Source: Pyxicephalus adspersus
Lineage: Eukaryota > Chordata > Amphibia > Anura > Pyxicephalidae
Direction: 5' to 3'
DNA length: 64,000 nt
NCBI RefSeq assembly: GCF_032062135.1
Contig: NC_092859.1
Location: forward strand, 32,981,579-33,045,578
In this document: piece by piece, positions 36,101 through 46,830 of the stretch
How positions within the stretch are numbered: position 1 is the stretch's first letter
Layout of the letters: each line of letters starts with the position of its first letter
Notes under the pieces: generated by a model
What the model was told of the DNA's origin: nothing
Database searches by the model: none
Seen by the model: only the letters and a program-made list of their open reading frames with translations
Position numbers and translations under genes: made by a program

Positions 36101-39100
36101 TGGATGGCCACAATAGCTCAGTAAGTCAGCTTTTTGGTGAAATCGTATAGATTATTTCTTAAAATGTCTGTTTCCTGATACAGTTGTTTGGTTCTTAGCA
36201 GGATTATTATTGTTAATAAACAGTACTTATATAGCACCAACATATTACGCAGCGCTGTACATTAAATAGGGGTTGCAGATGACAGACAGATACAGACTGT
36301 GACACGAGAGGAGGGGAGGACCCTGCCCTGAAGAGTTTAGAATCCAGGATTCTGCTGTTTCTCTATCAATGGTTCAAACTAGTGTTTATAGTTTATTTCA
36401 GAGGGGTATGGAGGTAATCTAGCAAGAGCCCAATTCAATCACAAACCAAAATACCTTGTAAAGAGTAGACTTAGTTCACACTAATGTGTTGCATTGGTGC
36501 TCATTTGGTAAAAGTAGAACATGCTGTGTTCAAACTCATTATAAAAATGCACAGCAATAAAACACATAAAAACAGATGTTAATCCAAGTGTGTTTAATGC
36601 AGGTCATTGCAAAATTTTGGTACATACAGTCTAAGGTAAAGGCTATCAGTGTGTTGAAATTATTTGCTCATAGGCTATTGCTACCCTGCTTAATGGTACA
36701 CTATTCTGAAGAAAAAAAAATCTCATAAAATTCATAGGTTGATCAAGAAATTAAAGAGACTCCGCCACTGACCATGGGCCGTTACCAAGGTTCTCTACCC
36801 ACCCCCAACTCACCCTGCCTGGACTTTTTAAATACACCTTCCTCAATTGCAGCCAGCTGAACGTACTGATCTCAGAGAACAGGAGTAGCAATGACATCAC
36901 TCCTTTGGGGATTAGACAATGCATGGGCCTAGGCATTGGCTGCTAGGCATGAGGAGGTCACATGTTTCTCCAAACATTCCAGCTGAAATAGAATATTAAC
37001 CAGGGGGATGCTGGAAAGGTTAGATAAAGGGGATCAGTGAACAACATTGCACACATGGTGAGATTTTCTTGGCAGTGAATAGAAATGTAATTGAGTGTTC
37101 TTTATGACTTTAACAAGGAACTATATTTGTTTGCACTGATTGGTTCAGTTATTAGTTTATTTCTTTATTCTGGAATTGCTTTTTTACAAAACCTGGAGAA
37201 AAGAATTAAGGATGAATACAGACCTAGATAATAATCACCATAAGGTCACCAACATTCTGGAGTAGTTGGTGTGCTTATCAGGGCTAGATGACTGATGCAA
37301 TCCTGATTCAGTCCTGTTGAGGTACATCTGTCATTTTAAGTGGGCAATATGGGGCTTAGGGTTTAAGTTAGGTTTAAGTAATAATAATAATAATAAGTTT
37401 AGGTTTTAGGTAATAATGTATTTGCTTAAGGTTTAAGTCAAGTAAAGACAGGCTGAGGTAAGTGATTAGTGTTGGGGGCACATTGAATGTTAGGTAGCAT
37501 TAAAGACTCATGTCTAACAGTCCAAACTAGTAGAGATTGAAATACTAAGTGACTAACTTACCTAATAATAATAAAACAAAAATAAACCTTCTTTTACCTT
37601 TCCTGACTGAGCTGAATCCCCCTTTATTTGTGTCACCTCACATATTTGTGCAGGCTGTGGAGGGTTATTTGTGCTACCTGGAATTTATTTTGTGTTGTCT
37701 AGGAGGCTGGAGGTCATTGTACTGTCTGGGGTCATTTTTGTTGGCTGGGGGTCATTGTGTGGGTTGAGGGTCAATGTGTTGGCTGGGTGTTATTTGTGCT
37801 TGCTGGAGTTCTTTGTGCTGGATGGAACAGTCATTGCTGGCCTTGACATTTGCTAAGAGAAATTGGTGGCTTCAAAACTTACTGGGCTGTTGTCATTGCT
37901 GGCTCTGACACTGGCTAGGGGTTATTGCTGGAAATGACTCTTGTTGCTGGCACCAATACTAATGCTGGGATATTTTGTTGCCAATGACACTAACAATGTG
38001 GCTTATTTTACTGACATTTTACTGATTTTCATTTACCTTACCAAATTCCACTCTTTTACACAAATAAATCCTTGTTCCACATCGACCTCAGTGTAATTTG
38101 TGGGAGATTATGAATTTTGGCGACAGTCATTTTTTTGTTAAATATTGCACTTTACAAGAGAAAGAGATACTGCTCTGCTTGAGCAAGTTTGAAAAACTGC
38201 TACCAACCCAAAAGTAAAGCTTGGTTCTGTTACAAGGAATGTAAAGTTTGGTCACATTTTACCTTCAAGTTACAACATGGTCCAAGATGGAGTTGTAAAC
38301 ATGTAAAGGGTAAATTAATATTGAATTGTTCTCGTTGTAGAAAGACGATGGGCCACTTAAAAAAATCTAAATGCCCTTATACTAAATCTGTGTTCCCAGG
38401 ACAGCCTGAAGCATTAAATGCGCAATAAAAAACCACAAAGATGTCCATATTGTGCAGAGTTTTTCTAAACTTGTTATTGCATTTGTATATCATTCTTGTT
38501 TCTGTTGTGGAGTTATAAAACCTCAGCTGCCTGGAGAGGCTCGCTCCTTTCTCCAGCTTAATAATCACTTCTCAGGTATGATTGCCTCCATTCCCAGGCC
38601 TCATCCCCCTGGGATCTAAGAGCTGCTTCATGTTCCCAGTGTCTCTATGGAGATAGCTTTACCTGGGAAGATTAGGTGCCAAGGCAATGAGCGAACAGCG
38701 CCCAGATTTACACTTATCCAACAGAGAAGAGAGGACTTTCTGCTGATCGTTCACAGCAGAGCAAGTTCTGCCAAAGTGCTCGTCCATTGAAGGTCACCAA
38801 CTTCCACAGCGAGCTGAAACTCCCAGGATCCTGTTTCTTTTGACAATGGATCACATTTCATGGGTCCCATCTCTTGTAAAACCGAGAGGATGACAAAGGC
38901 TCAACTCCCTGTGCAATTGTATTGCTGATTCTTGTTCACAGGAGGTGGAAGGATAGATTGCCTGTTTGAGTTTAGTTTCTAAAATGGATCCGGAAAGCCT
39001 ACAAGGACTTCCAGTAAGTATAGGTTGTGTGAGGGGAGGGGATGCTTTGAAATAATTTATAAAGGTGAACTGAGCAGAGGTAGAAAAACAATATATAATA

Positions 39101-39661
39101 ATGTATGTTGAATGTAACCACATTTCTGTGGATAAATTCTCTGCCTGTTAAAAATATAAAATTTACGCCATCCTTGGTTTTGCAATAATATGTTTGAAGG
39201 TTCTATTTTGTAAGTTGGTTCATCTGAATAATTAAAATTAAGAAATGTAATATAACAATGTATCATGGTTTATTTTATTTGCTGTATGAAAAAATATAAC
39301 ACTTTTTTGAGTTTATGATTAAAATGTGCACATAATCTGGATTACATTTTAAAATAGACAGAAAAGACATTGGAGGGTTTTATCAGTTGCCCTGAATAAT
39401 TTAGAAATTATCCTTATGTTGAAAGCAGCTGCCTCTTAGTTTTGACGAATCAATTATAGGGATATCAGTTTTGTCTGTTAATAAGTACAGAAAACATCCT
39501 TGTCTTTACTGAGACATTTAATTTTGTCGTGCTTTGGTTTCATTATAAAATTTAAATCACACTCTCCATAAGGAGAAATGGGTTCTGGGTACATGCATAC
39601 ATTACATGCAGGCCCTTACAGAAAATGTCTATTAAGATAGAACACTACACTAGTGTACTAC

Positions 39662-39694
<33 letters not shown>

Positions 39695-41964
39695 ACCAAT
39701 CTTTGCGTAGACATCTTGGGAAAGGCTTCCTTTGTCAAAAGCACACCCTGATGACTAGTAACCTGGTAAATGATTGGGTTATGGTCAAAAGGCAGCAAGA
39801 ATTGTGAAGGAAGTATAAACTGACATAATAAAGTTGAAGCGGGGGTATACAAGGAAATGCATGTGTGCACATTTTAAAGAGTTTGAATGTCAAATAATTT
39901 AAAAAACTTAAACACAATTACTTTAAATCATCTATCATCTCAAACCTTGCTTTCAAAGTTGTTAGCTTATTCTTTTTGAATGATATCCCCTGTCTGGTGG
40001 CCCAAAGGTGCTTTAAGGGTATATTTAAGTTTTTAGAAACTGTGTGTGACTTGGAAACATAATTAATTAAACATAAGAATCTAGGTACATGCTGAGATAA
40101 AATATAGATCAAATAGAATATCATTAAGGTTTGGAGAAATTGCAGTTGACAATCACCTCAACTTCAGTAAATTCTTTGGAAAAGAAGAGCTGAGATCAGA
40201 CACACTGGTAGAGTTCTCAGTATCTTTTTTTTTTTTTTTTTTAGAAGAAGTATTGTGTATTTTGTATGTAGTATTTGTGTAGCCCTTCAATGTCCAGTCA
40301 GTACAGCCTGATTTGATGAACATGGTGTAAAGGAACTCAAGTGGCCTAGATTTAGACCTTACTGAACACAGATGTTCTGTAAGTACCTGACTACACAAAT
40401 ACTATTTTGGCTAAATAGGTTGAAATTTTCATGGGATTCAAAAATTTGTGGAAAGCTAAAGCTTACAAGGAAAAAGCTATTATGTATAGCTGCAAGGGGC
40501 AATTCCACTATAATACACTAGGTTCTGAAATTGAACTGAGTTGCTTCCAGGCTAGCTCTAACTGTTTCTGAATGAAGTGAGGTTTTTGAAGGTAGTCAGT
40601 TTTCAGTTATGCAAAAATGGCTGTGGTGGCTTTTATTTATTATGATCAACTCGTAATGACATGTACTTGCCTGTGGTAAGTTAATATAGTACCCAATCCA
40701 CTGTGTTGAAGCTGGAGCACTAACATGGGTAAAAGTGTGTTGCAGACACAGGGAATATATTTTTGTTCCTACGTTGCCTTCAAATACCTCCAACTATATC
40801 AGAGTGAATTATCAGGGTGATATTCATGGATCGTAGGTATTGCCATTTATTGTGGATTACACCAATAGTAAAATGCTTCCATGACCATTTACCTCCATGG
40901 AAGTGTTAAGAGTTTTATTTTGAGTGGATGTGGGGAGGGGGGTGTTTGGAGGCAGTTAGCAGTTAATAAAGCAGAAGTTAGCCTTCGGACTACCCTTGTT
41001 ATGGATCTGTCTGAATTTTAAGACTGCAAAGATAACCAATAAGCATTTAGTAAGAGCTGGGCTTTCTAATAAAAAAATGTACTTGTAAATTGAAAGTGAT
41101 GAAGGCGTCTTGTCATACAATTTACCGGTATATGTAAAATAAATATTTTATACAAACAGTTAACAAATTACATGCATATATAAACATACATTTAGTAAGA
41201 ATAAAATAAAATTGACCTACGATCAAATATGATTTCCTGTTAGGATAGAGGTGAATTACTGTATATATTAGACTTTATGTACAACTATCTTCTACTATCC
41301 GTATGTTTTCCTCTTATCATTTCAGTTGGACACACTTACAGTTTTTTTTTCCCATGCCATAGCTTTATTAGGAATGTAAAATGTAATTTGGGTTCTGTTT
41401 GTTTATTGGCTTCTTTTTAGTCACCCAGGTAATATTCTGGATCACTTTTCTGTTTGTGTATTCTGCTCCCAAGAGGTTTTACTCATTATTTTGAATTCTT
41501 CTTTGCAGGTTGTTAACAATTATGTGGATGGAAACCAGGAGATTACACCAAGTGGTAAGCATTTTGGTGATGGCAAAAGGAAAGTTGACTATGTCCTTAC
41601 CTACCATTACCGACATCGGTCAACCCAACACAATGGATCCCCCACTAACCACAGGCCTCCAGCAGTTATTGTTTCCAATGGGAATTCAGTAACCCCAGAA
41701 GAAATAGGGAAAACACCTCCAGAACAACCTCTTCCTGGGGAATTACTTAACCAGCAACAGAAAACTAAAGGACATGATCAACAAAAACCACAGAACCAGG
41801 ACCATCAACTTGCTACAAATGGAAACTCATCATGTCATCCTCATGAAGTGGTGGTGGTAGAAATGAGCCACCAAGATGCCCTTGAAGAGGAGAAGAGGTG
41901 TCAACGGGAGGAGTTTGAACAAAATCTTAAAGAAGCTGGACTAGAGTTGGAAAAAGACCTTGAG
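30872..41964 (+). CDS. ANO2: Anoctamin-2, 5' coding exons (gene continues past the window)
   Basis: Calcium-activated chloride channel of the TMEM16 family, known in mammals from olfactory cilia and photoreceptor terminals. Coding exons seen: 30872-30899, 35936-36120 and 41509-41964. They join in frame to about 223 residues of cytoplasmic N-terminus. The human protein starts with a Met, a Pro-containing run and then an IPL motif. Here the join gives MEAPPAQLT then EIPL. The second exon encodes 62 residues, the same number I count in human. The third exon has [25 protein letters not shown] and [20 protein letters not shown], the ANO1/ANO2 dimerisation-domain start and boundary. No transmembrane exon falls in the window. 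Synteny behind VWF separates ANO2 from ANO1. Confidence 0.93.
33131..33172. repeat. (TA)n microsatellite
   Basis: About 20 uninterrupted TA units. Likely polymorphic. Confidence 0.95.
33200..34240. repeat. A/C-rich, G-poor repeat block, copy 1
   Basis: The + strand is unusually low in G and rich in A and C. Contains cagccttttattaacacaat, gggaggaagggtgggatg and accccaccac-like runs. Related in order and composition to 57,240-58,000. Looks like an antisense retroelement 3' region (the minus strand has an AATAAA signal), but the class is not identified. Confidence 0.4.
34845..35600 (-). pseudogene. CR1/jockey-like LINE 3' fragment, copy 1
   Basis: On the minus strand 35425-35243 reads [20 protein letters not shown] and then [10 protein letters not shown]. 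Continuing to about 35,160 is [20 protein letters not shown] and then SVKMWPPKE. This is the well-known C-terminal end of CR1/jockey-type LINE polymerase proteins. The 3' untranslated part (34,915-35,150) is shared with 21,601-21,870. Confidence 0.8.
35936..36120 (+). CDS. ANO2: ANO2 exon 2
   Basis: Acceptor TTTTGCAG, donor GTAAGT. The exon completes a split Glu codon and encodes 61 more residues, beginning [14 protein letters not shown] and ending DGHNSS. The human exon has the same length and a similar SSS end, but the middle is poorly conserved. The region is disordered-looking, rich in Ser, Thr, Gln and Pro. Confidence 0.88.
36205..36350. repeat. Short interspersed frog repeat
   Basis: The sequence around tatagcaccaacatattacg, cagcgctgtacatt and gaggaccctgccctgaagag has the form of a repeat seen often in amphibian genomes. 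A diverged relative lies near 27,555-27,640 (gctgtacaaattaaa). No inverted ends or tRNA-like boxes were identified. Confidence 0.6.
37378..37396. repeat. (TAA)n microsatellite
   Basis: Six TAA/AAT units within ANO2 intron 2. Confidence 0.85.
37640..38010 (+). repeat. Degenerate GGCTGGGGGTCATTGT-type minisatellite
   Basis: Variants of ggctggaggtcattgt, ggctgggggtcattgt, ttggctgggtgttatt and ttgctggcaccaatact recur at about 20-30 bases. The repeats are diverged, and the frames here are not genes. Confidence 0.6.
38514..38520 (+). promoter_or_regulatory. ANO2: TATA-like box before the alternative ANO2 first exon
   Basis: TATAAAA followed by mixed-composition sequence, 464 bases before the ATG at 38,984. 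Transcription would start near 38,545. The 5' leader to the ATG would be about 440 bases, or it may be spliced. This is inference from position and sequence only. Confidence 0.35.
38984..39013 (+). CDS. ANO2: Probable alternative first exon of ANO2
   Basis: Inside intron 2 an ATG in a strong context (AAAATGG) opens ten codons, [10 protein letters not shown]. They end at a consensus donor GTAAGT in phase 0, the phase needed to join the exon at 41509. The result would be [10 protein letters not shown] followed by VVNNY. The 450 bases before it are less AT-rich than the intron, look unlike the repeats around them, and start behind a TATA-like box. Mammalian ANO2 is known to have isoforms with different first exons, so this fits the gene. 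No other evidence is available from sequence alone. Confidence 0.6.
39661..39696. repeat. (TA)n microsatellite with one interruption
   Basis: Runs of TA broken by one C at 39,671, in ANO2 intron 2. Confidence 0.95.
40225..40242. repeat. Poly(T) tract
   Basis: Eighteen T in ANO2 intron 2. It could mark an antisense retroposed insertion, but no source sequence is recognised beside it. Confidence 0.85.
41509..41964 (+). CDS. ANO2: ANO2 exon 3: start of the anoctamin dimerisation domain
   Basis: Exactly 152 codons in phase 0, acceptor CTTTGCAG, donor GTGAGT. It starts VVNNYVDGN, and the [13 protein letters not shown] strand follows at residues 23-35. AVIVSNGN is at about 52-59. Residues 63-118 form a Gln, Asn, His and Pro-rich stretch. 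The exon ends in an acidic/basic helix ([16 protein letters not shown]...). Human has about 109 residues here, so this exon is some 43 residues longer, nearly all in the Gln-rich part. Reading frames starting upstream of the acceptor read through intron. Confidence 0.95.
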
Positions 41965-43159
41965 GTGAGTAGGGACTTGCTTGAAAAATAAACCCAAGCA
42001 CTCATTCTCTTGTCACAAATACATTAAGTTGCTTAAAAGGTCTACCATGGTAAATCAGCAAAGACAATGGATGTATCGACAAGCATATCCTCCTGGATAT
42101 ATTTTCTTGAACTTCATGGGTTTATCATTCAAAGTTACATTTTGTTATATTTTAAGGAATTTTGATGGAATTGAAATATTGTTGTTTAACTATAAGACAT
42201 GTTAACAAGGACAACCCAGACATAAAGATAATTATGTAATACTTTCATATCTTTGGTTCTCTGGAACCCCTGGTTCTTGACAGCACTGATGGTGAGAGCT
42301 TGGAGTATATATCAGAACCCCAGTGAATGTGGATTGCTCTGCTCTTGGGGCCACCTTTGCCCTCGATTTGTCCCAACTAATACTTCAAGCCATACAAACA
42401 AAAATGGCTACCCTTTGGAATACTTTCTCTTGGTAAAATTTTAATAAACAAGCCCATACAAAGCCCATTTAGCCTCCACCCTCAAAAAATTAAATGATAC
42501 CTACACCCAAAGCCCACCATTACAGAAATGTATTGATCTCTGTTGCAGGTTTCACCTCACTTCCTGGCTGGTGATAATTTATCCTGCCAGAAAAGGTAGT
42601 AAAGCAAGATCTGCATGACAATGTTTTTACAAGATTTTGGTGTAGAACATGGACTGTGGGCTCAGATGGCTAGAATGTGTAATTTTATAAAATTTAATAT
42701 AGGATAGTATTGTTTAGTGTTGCTACAAAATACTAGCTGGGTTTTTTTTATATTAAAAATAAATAAGTTTCATATTAAATGTAGTGGAGATTATTACAGA
42801 GAAATGTTGGTGAGTGAATTCAATATTTTATCTTGTAGTTTTATTTGACAATAAGTGGTAATAAATTATCAATTGGAATTGACTGGCTTCAGACCACTGA
42901 CCAGTACATGTTCATGTATTTCTGCTTTGGTGCACTGGTCCCTCTTCTGTCTGTGCTCAGGACGCACATGGTTCCCCTGTCCATCTAACAAATGTACCTA
43001 GCAAAACATTAGCTCATCATCATCTGAGTCGCTAATTGCTTACTAATACTTAACATTAAAGCATTCTTCTGGTTGGTACCCCTAATGCTGATATTGTGAA
43101 CAGTATCCTGTTTGATTTAGTCTGTAGTTGCCACCCATTTGGTGTTATATTCAACACTG

Positions 43160-43230
43160 TGGGCCTGATTTGTTCAAGCTTTCCAAGACCAGAGAATCTA
43201 GAAAATCATGGGGGAACCTTGATGGATTTA
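43160..43230 (+). repeat. Dispersed repeat, copy 2 (partial)
   Basis: Contains gggcctgatttgttcaagct, ttccaagaccagagaatcta and atgggggaacc, the same order as the copies at 20.2 and 45.8 kb. Confidence 0.6.
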
Positions 43231-44284
43231 TGAAGAAGTGTTACCACCTTAGAACACACAGCTTTTTAGGGCTACAGAAAACATCCCTCTAGCCTCTTCT
43301 TCACAATGTAGAGGAAAAGTGCTTTGTAATTCATGGAGAGAATTCAGATGGCTAATGATATTGAGAAATTTGAATGTCAGTTTAGTTTAGGACTTGCGAT
43401 AGGATTAACAGGTATTTGTATTTAAAAAATGTACTTAGCCAAAATACAATGCAGTCATTACTTATAAGGACTTGTAAGCTAGAACATATTATGTGTTTTA
43501 TTCTGGATATGAATATGCCATAATAATATTAATAATACATTCACAAAGTGAGAAAATATAGTCACTGCCTTGGCTTGACTGTATGTGTACCTAGGAGAAA
43601 CATAAAGCCCAGAAATAGCAGAGGTGTCTCTTGGTGAGAAACCTTTCACTGTCATATTGAAGAACATCTCCTGTATACCTCTCCTGCATTGATACAGACA
43701 CTGTATAGTCAGTGACCTCCTCGGGGAATGTTTGCATCATAGCTGACTTGCTGGGTCTCAGCTGCGCACAGTGAGTCCCTCCAATGACTGTCACAAGACT
43801 TTGCTGTTATTTCCACAACATGAAAAATACAGGGCAGAAAATGTGTGTTATTATGACCCGGATGGCCTGTACAATTAACGCCCAATATAACAATGTTTTT
43901 TGTCAATATGTTGATCTTCATGTGAACCTCTGTGACTCTTTTATTGCTTCTTAACAAGCAATAAAAAAGGTTTAGGACCAGCCACCCCAGATTTTTCTAG
44001 GTGAATTTAATATGAAGACATTCTTCATATAGTGTTCTAAAGTTTTGTGTAACATATCTCATTTCCAAATTTTTGTCATAAAAAATACATTTTGTATCTC
44101 AGCACTTTATCCCCTCTATCCTCTTTCAATCACTTCCTTTCTATATGTACTTACTATAGCATTGTGTGCACATCATTGCTCTGGCTCTCTAACAGAGATA
44201 TTATGTGTTATTAAGGCCCCATGGCAACACTTTTATAGAGTCCCCTCCCTTCTTAAAAAAGAATCTGTCATGTACGACAGTCCT

Positions 44285-44795
44285 TTCTTTGCCCCCACAC
44301 TGCTAGTCATTTCTCTGACCCCACTGTGCTAGCCAGTCCTGTGCCCCTACGCTGCTGGTTTGTCCTGTGCCCCCACACTGCTTGTCATTCATTTGCTCCC
44401 ACTGTGATAGCCAGTCCTGTGCCCCTACAATGCTGGTTTGTCCTGTGCCCCCACACTGCTGTTCATTCCTTTGCCCCCACTGTGCTAGTCAGTCCTGTGC
44501 CCCTACACTGTTGGTTTGTCCTGTGCCCTAGTCAGTCCTGTGCCCCTACACTGTTGGTTTGTCCTGTGCCCCCACACTGCTGTTCATTCCTTTGCCCCCA
44601 CTGTGCTAGTCAGTCCTGTGCCCTTACACTGCTGGTTTGTCCTGTGCCCCCACACTGCTAGTCATTCCTTTGCCCCTACACTGCTTGTTCTTCCTTTACC
44701 CCTACATTACTAGTCAGTGTTTTGCCCCTACATTGCTGGTCAGTCCTGTGCCCCTACACTGTTAGTCAGTCCTGTGCCACCACACTGCTCCAACT
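44285..44795 (+). repeat. 26-bp minisatellite with 78-bp higher-order unit
   Basis: About 20 copies of a 26-bp unit of the form CCTGTGCCCCTACACTGCTG + GTTTGT. Three variants (ending ggtttgt, gtcatt and gtcagt) recur in order, making a 78-bp repeat. One copy near 44,519-44,535 is shortened to 17 bases. The 111-codon frame across it is a by-product of the 78-bp period. Confidence 0.9.
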
Positions 44796-45786
44796 AAGTC
44801 CCAACCAGGCTTTAAAGAAGCCATATATCCTGCTATGGCTGTAGCCCTGCCACTTGTAATAAGCAGGAGCACAACTGGGAGACAGTCAATCTAAACAAGG
44901 ACCTTCATTACAGGACCAACTGAAAATATTTTAATGAAAGTGATAGATTTGAAGTTTGAAAAGTTTGAAAAATGTTTGAAATGGCATGTTAAAGTTTATA
45001 TATTATATTAGTAATTGGGTTTGGATTTACTTTACATAGTGGCACAAGGCTTGAGTCTAACATACACTATGCAGATGACAAAACAGCCACAATACAAAAA
45101 TAGGGGAGATTGGTATGTTTTCTTTCTATATCCCTTTAGGCCCAGCAGAGTTAGCAGTGGCTAAGCCCTTTTCTCAGAGTGGATCTTTATCTGTAGCACT
45201 AATGATGCAGATCATGTTTTCTTCCATTTGTGAAGTGTCTAATCTGCATTCTAATTATTCCAACATCTTACTGTCTGTCATCAACCTCCGTTGATTTCCT
45301 TTGTTTAAATGAATAGTTATCTCCTGTCTCAAGAGACCCCTTACATGTCAGGATAGATCAGGATAAATCAGGATTACTGCCCATCTGTTTGTACCACAAG
45401 AGTACAACAAGACTGACGTCAAATGAAAACTCCCTGTGTTGGCCATGTACAGTCCATTTAAAAGTAAAGCTGTTTTTTTAACATTATCTCATCACCATTG
45501 AAAAATAAACAATATGGTGACCTCTAGAAGCTGTACAAACGTCATTGTTACCCTCCATCAAGCCATGATATATTTAATTTGTTTTCATGATTTGCTGATT
45601 GTATTGAGTTGAATAGTATAGTGAATATTGTGGGATGTATAAGGCTGCTGATCAAGAAGAGATATATAGCACACTGCTCATTGTGATGTTCATATTGTGA
45701 TAATCATTGTGACATGGCTATCATGCAAAGAATTGTAATGGCAAGCATGATTGTTTGGTATACTGGTCACTGTATCCTGAATGCAA

Positions 45787-45867
45787 TGGTCTTGATTTAT
45801 TAAGGTTCTCCAAGACTGGAGAAGATAGACTATCATGGGGGAACCTGGGTGATTCAGCAATTGTAGC
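45787..45867 (+). repeat. Dispersed repeat, copy 3
   Basis: tcttgatttattaaggttct, ccaagactggagaagataga and gaacctgggtgattcagca are nearly identical to the copy at 20,205. Confidence 0.7.
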
Positions 45868-46084
45868 TATACAGTGTAATGATTGCTATAACAGTACAAA
45901 GTTGTTTTTTTTCTTTATTGTATATAATGATAGTAATTGTAGCTTTATACCTGGGTGGTTGTTTTAGGATTTCTGTGACTTATTGGTTATTGTGTATTGT
46001 AAACAATGCTTGTCTTGGCCACTATACAGTATTATTGACATATTAGCAAAGAAAGTGAAGTACTTATCATTTACAATATCACTG

Positions 46085-46830
46085 TATGTAAGTCTAACTT
46101 TCCACTAACCCTCTATATAACCCTACAGTAATCCCCCACCCCCGTAACCCTTACATTAACTCTGTATGTAACCTTAACTCCATTGCCCTCTATATCACCC
46201 CATGTACTCACTGTAAGGCTAAAAAACTCTCTATAACCTTCAACTATAACTCCAAAGTCCATATTACTGTCACACTAACTGTAATTTTAGCACTAACCTC
46301 TCTCTAACCCTCCTCGTCCCCATCACACTAAAGCTGCGTACACACGTCAGATTTTTATCGCCCGATAATCGGCATCGGCCAGATATTGGGCGAAAATCTG
46401 CCGTGTGTACAGTCGGTGTCGTCCATCGTCCGAACGACCGTCCTGGCGGATCCACGGACGATGGACGACAACCGATCCTAATGAAAGGGAAGGGGGAGAG
46501 CGCGCAGCAGGGTGCCACGGACGATGGACGACAACCGATCCTAATGAAAGGGAAGGGGGAGAGCGCGCAGCAGGGTGCCGCTCCGTCGCTCTCCCCCTCC
46601 CCTCTCCATGGAGCATGAATGGTGCTACATGTACAGCACCGTTCACGCATCGTGCAGTCCTTTGTCTGGACTTGTCAACAAAAATTGCACGTGTGTACGC
46701 AGCTTAACCCTCCCAGTAATTCTAGAACTAATCTTTTAACCACAAGCCTTACAATAACTCTCCTTAAAAACCCTACTACCTCTATTAATATGCCTTAATT
46801 TAATAATTTCACTAATACACAACCCTTCCT
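46085..46830 (+). repeat. Degenerate AACCCT-rich tract interrupted by the Harbinger-like MITE
   Basis: Short loosely repeated motifs (aaccctacagtaa, aacccttacattaactct, accttaactcc, aaccctcccagtaattct) run to 46,328 and resume after 46,707. The MITE at 46332-46704 was inserted into this tract. Confidence 0.6.
46332..46704. mobile_element. Harbinger-like MITE with internal 63-bp duplication
   Basis: Perfect 16-bp terminal inverted repeats AGCTGCGTACACACGT, flanked by TAA on each side (46329-46331 and 46705-46707), the 3-bp target typical of PIF/Harbinger. The interior has two identical 63-bp units (46452-46514 and 46515-46577). It is GC-rich and CpG-rich compared with its surroundings. The reading frames inside are by-products of the repeat. 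Confidence 0.8.

Noticed and set aside
38189..38428. 79-codon Lys/Cys-rich frame upstream of the alternative ANO2 exon
   Set aside because: Considered as a gene or extra exon. It has no family match, no fitting splice sites and no phase link to ANO2.
44326..44661. 111-codon frame of Cys/Pro-rich repeats
   Set aside because: It is a by-product of the 78-bp minisatellite period, with no start context and no family match.
46270..46707. Four overlapping frames of 71-126 codons on both strands
   Set aside because: All fall within the GC-rich MITE and its 63-bp duplication, where stops are rare by composition.
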